16,022 bases of DNA from the NCBI GenBank assembly GCA_009691315.1, contig SICT01000017.1, forward strand, positions 1-16,022, written 5' to 3'. The notes below the pieces were generated by a model that saw nothing but the letters and a program-made list of their open reading frames with translations, did no database searches and was not told the DNA's origin. This DNA is from Candidatus Uhrbacteria bacterium (lineage in GTDB: Bacteria > Patescibacteriota > Patescibacteriia > 2-12-FULL-60-25). The position numbers and the translations under genes are program-made. Positions 1 through 6,221 of the stretch are shown here, piece after piece (the stretch's first letter is position 1; every line of letters starts with the position of its first letter).

Positions 1-1
1 T

Positions 2-127
2 TACTGCATACGACCAGTCGATTCGTTCGAATCGCGCAATCCTATGCGCATAAAAGAATTTTTCAAACAGCTCGACCCTATTCTGAATAATGTGGTTGAA
101 GAGGTCGCTGCTCAAGCCGGAGAATGA
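2..127 (+). CDS. Possible C-terminal end of a plus-strand gene (partial)
   Basis: The frame is open from the left edge to a TGA at 125-127. Its last 27 residues start at an internal Met (44-46) and read as an amphipathic, acidic helix (around IKEFFKQLDPILNNVVEEV) typical of real protein C-termini. No family is recognisable from 41 residues. Two other plus frames are also open for shorter distances (stops near 51 and 88), so an alternative is a gene ending at 53 followed by a small ORF starting at 44. The frame choice rests only on the plausible amino-acid composition. Confidence 0.4.
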   Translation, partial: YCIRPVDSFESRNPMRIKEFFKQLDPILNNVVEEVAAQAGE

Positions 128-225
128 GATCTCTACCGGACTTGATGATGTGAGGGCTGTCTTCGCTGACGTTACTTTGCTCAATTTGATAGTTTCCTTT
201 TGGTGATTATATCAATTGTATATCA

Positions 226-309
226 TCAGTCCTGCTTTTTGCCTCCAGATAGCCACAATAAAAACAACCAGCACAAGCCTAACGATACCATGACCGCCGC
301 TGTGGACAT
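226..309 (-). CDS. Possible 27-aa single-pass membrane peptide
   Basis: A short minus-strand ORF runs from ATG at 309 to TGA at 226. It is preceded by a very strong Shine-Dalgarno sequence (AGGAGG, revcomp of 314-319), 4 nt from the ATG. The peptide is mostly hydrophobic (VMVSLGLCWLFLLWL core, one predicted transmembrane helix) and ends in a short charged tail, GGKKQD. It lies directly downstream of the two minus-strand tRNA genes and could be expressed from their transcript. The strong ribosome site plus hydrophobic core favour a real gene, but the length makes chance possible. No family is recognised. Confidence 0.42.
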   Translation of the reverse strand: MSTAAVMVSLGLCWLFLLWLSGGKKQD

Positions 310-334
310 GCACCCTCCTCTTGTTTTGAATTGT

Positions 335-410
335 TGGTGACCCCGGCAAGATTCGAACTTGCGACCCACAGCTTAGAAGGCTGTTGCTCTATCCCCTGAG
401 CTACGGAGCC
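335..410 (-). tRNA. tRNA-Arg (anticodon TCT)
   Basis: The minus strand folds into a canonical 76-nt tRNA. The acceptor stem is GGCTCCG with CGGGGTC (two G-U pairs), and there is a D arm with GCTC/GAGC. The anticodon stem is ACAGC/GCTGT around the loop CTTCTAA, giving anticodon TCT, which reads AGA. The T arm is GCAAG/CTTGC with loop TTCGAAT. The 3' CCA is encoded. It is separated from tRNA-Gly by a single base, so both are probably cut from one transcript. Confidence 0.97.
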
Positions 411-411
411 A

Positions 412-487
412 TGGAGCGGGGGACGGGGTTCGAACCCGCGACAATCTGCTTGGAAGGCAGATGCTCTGCCAGCTGAGCTACCCCCGC
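412..487 (-). tRNA. tRNA-Gly (anticodon TCC)
   Basis: This is a canonical 76-nt tRNA on the minus strand. The acceptor stem is GCGGGGG with CCCCCGC and discriminator T, the anticodon stem is TCTGC/GCAGA around loop CTTCCAA (anticodon TCC, reads GGA), and the T arm is CGGGT/ACCCC-type with TTCGAAC. The 3' CCA is encoded. It is the promoter-proximal member of the two-tRNA cluster and starts 23 nt after the stop codon of the upstream ORFan. Confidence 0.97.
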
Positions 488-499
488 ACTGTCCGGGGA

Positions 500-508
500 A
501 GTATATCA
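500..508 (-). promoter_or_regulatory. Candidate extended -10 promoter for the tRNA pair
   Basis: On the minus strand TGATATACT (an extended -10: TG, one base, TATACT) lies about 13 nt upstream of the mature 5' end of tRNA-Gly. The implied transcription start is near 493. No good -35 hexamer is seen at the right distance, as is usual for extended -10 promoters. Read-through from the upstream gene is equally possible. Confidence 0.35.
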
Positions 509-510
509 CG

Positions 511-954
511 TCATTGCTCGGCAATTTGCTCAATTCCGTGAGCCGCATAAAAATCCTTCAGAAACAGACGGGCTTCTTGTGCCGAGCCCTTTTTCCGAAA
601 ATGCTTGATGGTATCGGAAATCGCCCACAGCATGTGGGAGATCGCTTCCTCCCGGCTATACCCTATGGTAATCCAAACGGGGTGATCCATCAGTTCGTAC
701 GCAAAACACAGGTAATGCAGCTTGGGCGACGTGGGAACCCTGATGGTGGTATCAAGCCCTACCCAAAACAATGTATCCATCCATTTGCAGCGAATCGTGG
801 AAGACATGTTCCACGGATATTTTTGTCGCGCAAAAAAAATAAAATCTTTCCACGAATTGTACTCTTCGTACCAATAGGGAACTTGATAATTCTTGGCAGA
901 AGGCCGGTGAAACACGAGATAATGCGGCGTTGACTCTGCTGCTGGTTGAATCAT
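511..954 (-). CDS. Hypothetical protein, 147 aa
   Basis: The start chosen is ATG at 954, which overlaps the stop of the upstream structural-like gene as ATGA (951-954). This overlap is a classic sign of translational coupling and is preferred over the longer reading frame that begins inside that gene. The protein is rich in aromatic residues (many Trp, Tyr and Phe) in its first two thirds and ends in a helical, charged tail (around FRKKGSAQEARLFLKDF). No signal peptide or membrane segment is seen, and I do not recognise a family. Its position between a virion-like gene and tRNAs suggests a phage accessory protein, but no function can be assigned. Confidence 0.8.
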   Translation of the reverse strand: MIQPAAESTPHYLVFHRPSAKNYQVPYWYEEYNSWKDFIFFARQKYPWNMSSTIRCKWMDTLFWVGLDTTIRVPTSPKLHYLCFAYELMDHPVWITIGYSREEAISHMLWAISDTIKHFRKKGSAQEARLFLKDFYAAHGIEQIAEQ

Positions 955-1526
955 GGCTCTTGTACAACGACAATATGATGCAGAGGAAGAACAAGCCTTG
1001 GGTAAATTCCCTGCGCAGCATTGCTGATATTCCATTTTATCTTGTAAATTTTTCCTGCTGTGGGAAAAATGGTGGTGGAATCGGGAATAAACGAGTACAT
1101 TCCTGCAAACTGCGTATCTCTCGGAACAAGCGAATATCCCGAATACGATGAATTGACATGAAGTGACAGGATTGGATCAGTGGTCATTGAGGTATTGGAG
1201 GCAATTTGTACAATGACTGCATTTTGCGCACCAATCGTGATCGTATCCCCAACCTTGAATGTAGTCAGGAACGTTGTTGCGGTGCCCGTTACAACGGTGC
1301 CCCCGGCAGCGTTGGCTACGCTGCCCGGTCCGGTTGGATAAATGACAGACGCGCTCATGGTTTCCACTTGCATCGTGACCACAGCCGTGTTGACAGGATT
1401 GCCGTCACGACTCACCTTTATGGAAAATTTCGTCGTAGCACCCGCTACGGGAGAGGACACATATGCGGTCGCCTCAAGCGCTGGCCCTATGTTCACCGAA
1501 ACAAACGGGCTTGAGTAATTTACCAT
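951..1526 (-). CDS. Phage structural-like beta-rich protein, 191 aa
   Basis: The protein is Thr/Ser/Val-rich with few charged residues and reads as alternating beta strands. The segment at about residues 74-125 (GTVVTGTATTFLTTFKVGDT followed by ITIG, then a VIVQIASNTSMTTD stretch and SSYSGYSLV) matches the pattern seen in many phage head-fibre, tail and decoration proteins: xGTATxFxTxxxVGDxIxIGxxxxxVxxIxSxTxxT. The first 60 residues look like an immunoglobulin-like or adhesin-like beta sandwich. It starts 11 nt after the nrdJ stop with an AAGGA ribosome site 8 nt from the ATG, so it is probably cotranscribed with nrdJ. Virion location is inferred. The pattern is common enough that tail, head-decoration and surface-protein roles cannot be told apart. 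Confidence 0.75.
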   Translation of the reverse strand: MVNYSSPFVSVNIGPALEATAYVSSPVAGATTKFSIKVSRDGNPVNTAVVTMQVETMSASVIYPTGPGSVANAAGGTVVTGTATTFLTTFKVGDTITIGAQNAVIVQIASNTSMTTDPILSLHVNSSYSGYSLVPRDTQFAGMYSFIPDSTTIFPTAGKIYKIKWNISNAAQGIYPRLVLPLHHIVVVQEP

Positions 1527-1537
1527 TCATTCATTCC

Positions 1538-4078
1538 TTACACCGAGCAGGCTCCATCTTTGCACCCATACGTAGGCATATCGACTGCCGAAGCCTGCAC
1601 TACCAGAAGGCATTCGTCGTCGAAAATCGGCTGTTCCGATAGCTCCTCTCGCCGAACCATGGGCTCAACAAAAAGACCAACGGACTGGCGAAAAATTCGC
1701 TTGACATCAAATGACGTATCTGCAAGATTAATATTCGTTCGATTCTTCAAATCCTCAGCATTCGTGAACATGACCGATGCAGCCTTTGAGTTTGCTCGAT
1801 AAACAGCAATCGCCTTCAGTCCTAAATTATACCCTAAAAGATATGCATCAGAAATGTCTGATTCTGTCGCCTCTTCTGGCAAATTGATGGTCTTTGATAT
1901 GGCCCCACTAAGAAATGGCTGACAAGCCGCCATCATTCGCACGTGGCCACTGGATGAAAGACTTCGCCCCTGCTTGATTGCGGCAACCGCTGTATCGAAA
2001 ATGTCGTAATGATGCTCGGCAAGATACGGCGCACCCTCAACCATTCCGTTCTTGCCGACATATTCAAGGATAGCAGCACGGGCCTTCTCGCTGTATCCAA
2101 GGCCCTTGAGCGCAGGATCAATCAGACGATTGACAATGACCGCGTATCCACCGCCAGCTAGCGCCTTGTACTTGATGAGCGCATAATCAGGCTCGATGCC
2201 AAACGTATCGGCGTCCATCGCAAAACTGATTGTCCCGGTCGGCGCAAGCACAGTTGTTTGCGCGTTTCGGTATCCGTGTTTCTGCCCCAATGCCAACGCA
2301 TGGTTCCACGCACTCCGTGCGGCAACAAGGATGTTTGCGAACTCGGAAGGAAACAGTCGTTCTTGCAGTCCTTCCGGGGCCTTTGTGACACCTTCGTACC
2401 GTGCGTCTCCATAGACGGCTGCACGATGATTTCGAATTACTCGCAAATGATCTTCGCGATTGCGGTCAAAAGCCGGATAGGATCCTAGTGTCCGCGCCAT
2501 GAGGGAAGACCAGCGGTACGACTGTCCCCCCAGAATCGCCGTGATGGCTCCCGAAACCTGACGACCAGCGTCAGAGTCGTACCCATATCCCATAAGCATG
2601 AGCAGTCCTCCGAGATTGGTATATCCCAACCCTGTCGTGCGATACTCAAGACTTTTTTTGCAAAAATCCTCTGCTGGATATTGCGCCATGGAAACGGTAA
2701 TATCCAACGCAGTTTGCCAGATATTTATTGATTTTTCAAACGACTCAGTGTCAAAAAACCTCGTGTTTTGGTCATAAAACTTTACAAGATTTATTGAAGC
2801 AAGATTACAAGCAGTTTCATTAAACCAAAGATACTCACTACATGGATTACTTGATACAATTCTTTCATCACCGACGCAAGTATTCCACTCATTGATAGTG
2901 TCAGTGGCGTGTATGCCGGGATCAGCACTGAACCACGTAGAGTAGACAACCTTGTCCCAAAGATGTTTTGCCGGAAACGTCTCACACACATGCGTTGGAT
3001 CGGTAACCCATCGCAAATTCCAGTCTTCACCCTTCTGAAGTGCATCAAAGAACTTGTGGCTGAAAGAGACGGTGTTGTTTGAGTTCATGCCACGAACGGT
3101 ACGGTAGGCTTCGTCCTCAAATCCTCCACTCATTCCGGCTTGGATAAGAATGCGAACCATTTTTTCCTGCCGCATTTTCCATTCGACAAATTCGATTACT
3201 TCCGGATGATCATCGTTGCAGATATCCATCTTCGCGGCACGACGAGTCTTGCCGCCTGACTTGATGGCTCCGCCTCCGACATCGTAGATATCAAGGAATG
3301 ACATCATTCCACTGGATGTGCCTCCGCCGGACACGGGCTCACCCTTGCCCCGCAAGGAACTGTAGTTGCTTCCCGCTCCAGACCCGAAATAGAAAATCTG
3401 CGCTTCTCGCTTGGCTGTGTCAAAGATGCCATTGGGGCCAAATAAATCATCCTTGACGCCAAGGATGAAACACGCATGGCCCTGCGGGTGTTCGAAGCCG
3501 TTGACCGACTTGACGGCTTTGTTCAATTCGAAATCAAAATGATACTGCCCCTTGGGGCTACCGGCGATTCCATAGGCCCAATGAATGCCGGTATTAAACC
3601 ATTGCGGAGAATTGAGCGCCCCGTGCTGATGAATCATCATGTAGCACAAATCGTTGAAAAAGGAAAGGCGATCCTGCCAAGAGGAAAAATATCCGTACTG
3701 CTGTCCCCAGTGCGCAAGACATCCGGCCATGCGATTGATCACTTGCTTGAGGGAATGCTCTGATCCCGTCGGCAAGAACTTCCAGTCAATTCCTCGACGT
3801 TCTGCCTCATGACGATCATAGACGCCATCGGCCAAAGGAAACTGCGGAACACCGACCTTGCGGAAATATTTTTCGGCTACCTGTATCCGCGCGTTGTCGC
3901 TCCAGAACGCAGGAAATTCAACGGCACCGATGATTCGGCCAGATCCGGTTGTCACATCGGCGGTTTGCCACACGACTGAAGAAAACGGATCGGCACAATT
4001 AAAAGGGGAATCAAAAATAAGGCTGGTATCGTCGGCATTCTGAGAAGTCTTTTCTTTTTCTTCGGTGAATTGCAGCAT
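1538..4078 (-). CDS. nrdJ: Class II (adenosylcobalamin-dependent) ribonucleotide reductase, 846 aa
   Basis: It reduces ribonucleotides to deoxyribonucleotides using a B12-generated thiyl radical, with no oxygen or NrdB partner needed. Counting from ATG 4078, the signature NPCSEY gives Asn411, radical Cys413 and Glu415. Cys424 (ETACNLASINL) sits 11 residues after Cys413, as in the Lactobacillus enzyme (408/419), and Cys203 (HACFIL) is the partner disulfide cysteine. Further signatures are NSPQWFN (156-162), LAPTGTIS (611-618, substrate phosphate binding) and QPFLSGAISKTINLP (720-734). The tail carries the redox shuttle pair Cys839 and Cys844 (YGCKDGACSV). All catalytic residues are present, and the length is normal for bacterial and phage NrdJ. 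ATG 4078 is chosen over an upstream in-frame start because GGAGGAGG lies just before it. Residues of about 400-480 are coded by an unusually AT-rich stretch. No intein is present. The next gene follows 11 nt downstream. Confidence 0.98.
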   Translation of the reverse strand: MLQFTEEKEKTSQNADDTSLIFDSPFNCADPFSSVVWQTADVTTGSGRIIGAVEFPAFWSDNARIQVAEKYFRKVGVPQFPLADGVYDRHEAERRGIDWKFLPTGSEHSLKQVINRMAGCLAHWGQQYGYFSSWQDRLSFFNDLCYMMIHQHGALNSPQWFNTGIHWAYGIAGSPKGQYHFDFELNKAVKSVNGFEHPQGHACFILGVKDDLFGPNGIFDTAKREAQIFYFGSGAGSNYSSLRGKGEPVSGGGTSSGMMSFLDIYDVGGGAIKSGGKTRRAAKMDICNDDHPEVIEFVEWKMRQEKMVRILIQAGMSGGFEDEAYRTVRGMNSNNTVSFSHKFFDALQKGEDWNLRWVTDPTHVCETFPAKHLWDKVVYSTWFSADPGIHATDTINEWNTCVGDERIVSSNPCSEYLWFNETACNLASINLVKFYDQNTRFFDTESFEKSINIWQTALDITVSMAQYPAEDFCKKSLEYRTTGLGYTNLGGLLMLMGYGYDSDAGRQVSGAITAILGGQSYRWSSLMARTLGSYPAFDRNREDHLRVIRNHRAAVYGDARYEGVTKAPEGLQERLFPSEFANILVAARSAWNHALALGQKHGYRNAQTTVLAPTGTISFAMDADTFGIEPDYALIKYKALAGGGYAVIVNRLIDPALKGLGYSEKARAAILEYVGKNGMVEGAPYLAEHHYDIFDTAVAAIKQGRSLSSSGHVRMMAACQPFLSGAISKTINLPEEATESDISDAYLLGYNLGLKAIAVYRANSKAASVMFTNAEDLKNRTNINLADTSFDVKRIFRQSVGLFVEPMVRREELSEQPIFDDECLLVVQASAVDMPTYGCKDGACSV

Positions 4079-4082
4079 GGTT

Positions 4083-4090
4083 CCTCCTCC
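4083..4090 (-). promoter_or_regulatory. Strong ribosome binding site of nrdJ
   Basis: On the minus strand GGAGGAGG precedes ATG 4078 with a 4-nt spacer. This decides the nrdJ start and shortens the longest open frame by 24 residues. The hairpin at 4101-4123 ends 10 nt upstream of it. Confidence 0.75.
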
Positions 4091-4100
4091 ACAACAGACA

Positions 4101-4123
4101 GCGCCCCCAAAAAACGGGGGCGC
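4101..4123 (-). promoter_or_regulatory. GC-rich hairpin in the nrdJ leader
   Basis: GCGCCCCC (4101-4108) pairs perfectly with GGGGGCGC (4116-4123) around a 7-base loop, giving 8 base pairs, 7 of them in a GC-only run with the outer pairs. On the minus strand it is followed by TGTCTGTTGTGG rather than a U tract, so it is not a standard terminator of that strand. It would lie inside the nrdJ mRNA leader, between the candidate promoter and the ribosome site. A role as mRNA 5' stabiliser or translational switch is inferred. No B12-box or other cobalamin riboswitch consensus is visible. Confidence 0.6.
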
Positions 4124-4138
4124 GATGATGTAAAAAAG

Positions 4139-4147
4139 AGCATACCA
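4139..4147 (-). promoter_or_regulatory. Candidate extended -10 promoter of nrdJ
   Basis: TGGTATGCT (an extended -10) lies on the minus strand upstream of the leader hairpin, implying a start near 4132. A consensus -35 hexamer TTGACA sits at 4173-4178 but is 28 nt from this -10. Paired instead at 16-17 nt it would meet only the weak TAAATC or AAATCG. Either combination is possible. Confidence 0.35.
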
Positions 4148-4214
4148 CACGATTTACGCCCGCCATGACGCTTGTCAATTTACCGAAAGCCTTGCAGTAT
4201 TTTTTTAAACAAAT

Positions 4215-4242
4215 TTGCGTTTGAAATAAATTGCTGTATACT
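4215..4242 (+). promoter_or_regulatory. Candidate sigma-70-type promoter for the zinc-ribbon/winged-helix pair
   Basis: TTGCGT (4215-4220), a 16-nt spacer and TATACT (4237-4242) form a plausible plus-strand promoter. Transcription would begin near 4249, just ahead of the ribosome site GGAGGA (4254-4259). It is divergent from the nrdJ promoter in the same 187-nt intergenic region. Confidence 0.55.
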
Positions 4243-4265
4243 TTATTCATATGGAGGAAAAGGTA

Positions 4266-4472
4266 ATGGCTCAACTCGGAAGATGTGAATGCGGAACTCC
4301 ACTACAAAAAGTCTTGGTAAAAAGCAGATCCTCTACCGAATCAGTGCCAATTGACCTGTGTCCCGTTTGTGATCTGGAAAAATTCCCCACAATGTTGCAG
4401 AAATCAAATCCTGATTCCACAAGTGTTGCAGTAAAGTTAGATCGTTTTGGTCTGGAAAAAATGGAAAAATAA
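4266..4472 (+). CDS. Small zinc-ribbon protein, 68 aa
   Basis: The start at ATG 4266 is preferred to the upstream in-frame ATG 4251 because GGAGGA (4254-4259) sits 6 nt before it and the predicted transcript starts near 4249. Cysteines form a CxC (Cys7, Cys9) and a CxxC (Cys32, Cys35: DLCPVCD) separated by 22 residues, a spacing consistent with a zinc ribbon. The remainder is polar. No specific family is recognised. The protein could bind nucleic acid or act as a small regulator or adaptor. It is the first gene of a two-gene plus-strand unit, with the partner gene starting 6 nt after its stop. Confidence 0.78.
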   Translation: MAQLGRCECGTPLQKVLVKSRSSTESVPIDLCPVCDLEKFPTMLQKSNPDSTSVAVKLDRFGLEKMEK

Positions 4473-4478
4473 TCACTC

Positions 4479-5363
4479 ATGCAATTGCGGCAAAATACCA
4501 ATTTCAACATACATAAGAGCGGAATTTCACAAGGAAATCCTTTTGACCAGAATCCCTCCAGTGTCATTGCCATAGGAACAAGGGTTGCCGTTTATCTGGA
4601 CGGCAAGTACCTGCAAGGTTTTGTAAAAAATGTGGAAAACCGTCAAGTCACAGTTCGTCTCGAACGCAAATGGATGCGCAAGACCGAAATAACTGTGAAC
4701 TGGATGATTGTGGCTCCACTCAGCGAGAAATTTCTTTCCGACCTGAAAGAGAAGGAATCCCTGCTGGAGAAAAGAAAAATGAGCAAGGTTCGGGAACTTC
4801 AGGATTTCATAGAAAATCTTGGCGCTCCAAACATGGAAAATTTACGACAAGTGGCGCATCTTTCTCTTCCGATGTTTGAAAAGTATCAATATTTGCACAA
4901 AAAACTTACAGGAAAAATTGATTCAATAGAAAAAATGAGAAAAGACATTCTTGATGATCATGATGAACTTTCTCTATTTCGCACAGAATGTGTCGATAAT
5001 GGAATATTGGAAAATTCACTTTTCTTTCTTCCTGTTCTTTCTGAAGATATTGTCAATTCATCAAGAATTCAGGCAAAAAAGCAAAACTTGGATCAAAAAA
5101 ACAAACTCTATTATGTGCGAGAGAAAACTCGATATCTTCTCGTAAGCTTGCTGATCAAATCAAGCCCAAACGGCATAGAAAGTGAGCACATTGTATCAGC
5201 GATATGCGGATCATCAACACAAAATGACGCAAATTCTTCAATGAAAATTACTCCTCATCGTGTTATGGGCATGCTTTCTGCGCTTTCCAGAAAAAACGAA
5301 GCCAAGCTTCTTGACACCAATTGCTGGGTAGCCACAAAAAAGCTTTTAGATATAGTTTCGTAA
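4479..5363 (+). CDS. Hypothetical protein, 294 aa: SH3-like N-terminus, helical middle, winged-helix-like C-terminus
   Basis: Residues of about 32-80 (GTRVAVYLDGKYLQGFVKNV and the following RQVTVRLE) look like a small SH3/Tudor-type beta barrel. Residues of about 82-200 are helical and highly charged. Residues of about 210-294, with NGIESEHIVSAICG, then TPHRVMGMLSALSRKNEAKL and CWVATKKLLDI, resemble a winged helix that ends in a beta hairpin. These folds are inferred from pattern only. A DNA-binding or regulatory role would fit, as would a structural scaffold. The ribosome site is weak, so translation is probably coupled to the zinc-ribbon gene. The gene's 3' end overlaps the opposing minus-strand gene by 18 bp, with no terminator between them. 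The coding strand is A-rich. Confidence 0.82.
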   Translation: MQLRQNTNFNIHKSGISQGNPFDQNPSSVIAIGTRVAVYLDGKYLQGFVKNVENRQVTVRLERKWMRKTEITVNWMIVAPLSEKFLSDLKEKESLLEKRKMSKVRELQDFIENLGAPNMENLRQVAHLSLPMFEKYQYLHKKLTGKIDSIEKMRKDILDDHDELSLFRTECVDNGILENSLFFLPVLSEDIVNSSRIQAKKQNLDQKNKLYYVREKTRYLLVSLLIKSSPNGIESEHIVSAICGSSTQNDANSSMKITPHRVMGMLSALSRKNEAKLLDTNCWVATKKLLDIVS

Positions 5364-6221
5364 GAATTGTGCTTCGATTTTTGCAACCGCTTTGATCAAT
5401 TTGAAAAGATTGTTTTTTGGGTTGACACTTTTTGTCAAATATTTTTCTCGAAACAAGAACGACTGACCCTCTTTGTTATCAAAGAGAGGAATCTCTACGC
5501 TACCTTGATGGCTAGTACTGGGAAAATTCCCTCGTATTCTTGACTCAATTGCATGTAAACGATAATTGCTCATCCAGTTCAATAATGCCACACTTGCGCT
5601 TTTAGGCGATTTGGGATCCTGAAAACGAGAAATCATCTGGTTGAATCCATCAGGGCCCGGATGCCATGGCTGTCTGGTTTCGGGATCAATGTCTCCGTCA
5701 ATTGACGGCATTTTTGAATGACTAGCATATCTAAAACGAGCCGCCCTTGCTTCTTCTGGAGAATACCCGTGTCGGACGCCATCTGTAGCCGCATCCTGTG
5801 ACGAAATGTATCCCGGAGTGACAATTGCCTCGCTTTCCGCACCTCTGACCGGCCCGGAACCTCTTCTTGGCGGCAGTGGGTTTTTTCCTTCTGCTCTTCT
5901 TCGGACTCCAGCCGCAAGTCCTGAAGAATCGACTGGCTCGGAATCTCTTCTTGGCGGCGTTTCTCTCAAGCCCAGCCCGAGTCTCGAAAATCTAATTTGC
6001 CAATCAATAGCTGCCGTATCATCCTCGTTCCAACTTGATTTTGTCAACAGTTTGGCTTCTTTTGATTTCGATTCAGACGTATAGGAGCGAATCTTTGTGT
6101 TTACAGAATCCCGAGCGTTGTTTTTTCTTTTATACGAAGTCGTTTTCTGCTTGTCTGAAAAATCAAAATCAACTTTTTCAATTGCAGAAACAAGCCTGTC
6201 AAGATTGCTTATTTTTTTCAT
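5346..6221 (-). CDS. Hypothetical protein, 291 aa, with a disordered Arg/Pro-rich middle
   Basis: Last gene of the long minus-strand operon. Its ATG (6221) shares one base with the upstream TAA (TAATG overlap) and follows a GGAAGAGGAAAAAG ribosome-site region. The N-terminus has a basic patch (KTTSYKRKNN). Residues of about 86-130 are low-complexity with two copies of a PPRR-D/G-SEP/GPV motif, reflected in a near-identical DNA repeat of CTCTTCTTGGCGGC at about 5859 and 5945. The C-terminus is basic and helical (KNNLFKLIKAVAKIEAQFLRN). No transmembrane segment or known domain is seen. The gene converges on the plus-strand 294-aa gene with an 18-bp overlap. Confidence 0.8.
   Translation of the reverse strand: MKKISNLDRLVSAIEKVDFDFSDKQKTTSYKRKNNARDSVNTKIRSYTSESKSKEAKLLTKSSWNEDDTAAIDWQIRFSRLGLGLRETPPRRDSEPVDSSGLAAGVRRRAEGKNPLPPRRGSGPVRGAESEAIVTPGYISSQDAATDGVRHGYSPEEARAARFRYASHSKMPSIDGDIDPETRQPWHPGPDGFNQMISRFQDPKSPKSASVALLNWMSNYRLHAIESRIRGNFPSTSHQGSVEIPLFDNKEGQSFLFREKYLTKSVNPKNNLFKLIKAVAKIEAQFLRNYI

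Noticed and set aside
19..34. Inverted repeat CGATTCG-TT-CGAATCG
   Set aside because: A 2-base loop makes the hairpin poor, no T run follows, and it lies within the open frame at the window edge. It is probably incidental.
335..487. Phage attachment site within the tRNA genes
   Set aside because: No integrase gene and no duplicated tRNA 3' fragment are seen elsewhere in the window, and both tRNAs are complete.
514..933. Plus-strand ORF of 139 aa opposite the 147-aa gene
   Set aside because: It is the antisense shadow of the coupled minus-strand gene and has no ribosome site or plausible protein composition.
1206..1514. Plus-strand ORF opposite the structural-like gene
   Set aside because: Composition is Arg/Cys/Gly-rich nonsense, as expected from an antisense frame of a Thr/Val-rich protein.
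1538..4078. Intein inside NrdJ
   Set aside because: The protein reads through all conserved motifs with normal spacing (Cys413 to Cys424 is 11 residues), and no splicing-block or endonuclease motif is present.
4101..4123. Rho-independent terminator
   Set aside because: The stem is strong, but neither strand has a proper T tract immediately after it (minus: TGTCTGTTG; plus: GATGATG), and it lies within a leader rather than after a gene.
4079..4250. Cobalamin riboswitch upstream of the B12-dependent reductase
   Set aside because: No B12-box (GCCACTG-type) or long multi-stem leader is visible. The predicted leader is only about 55 nt and holds a single simple hairpin.
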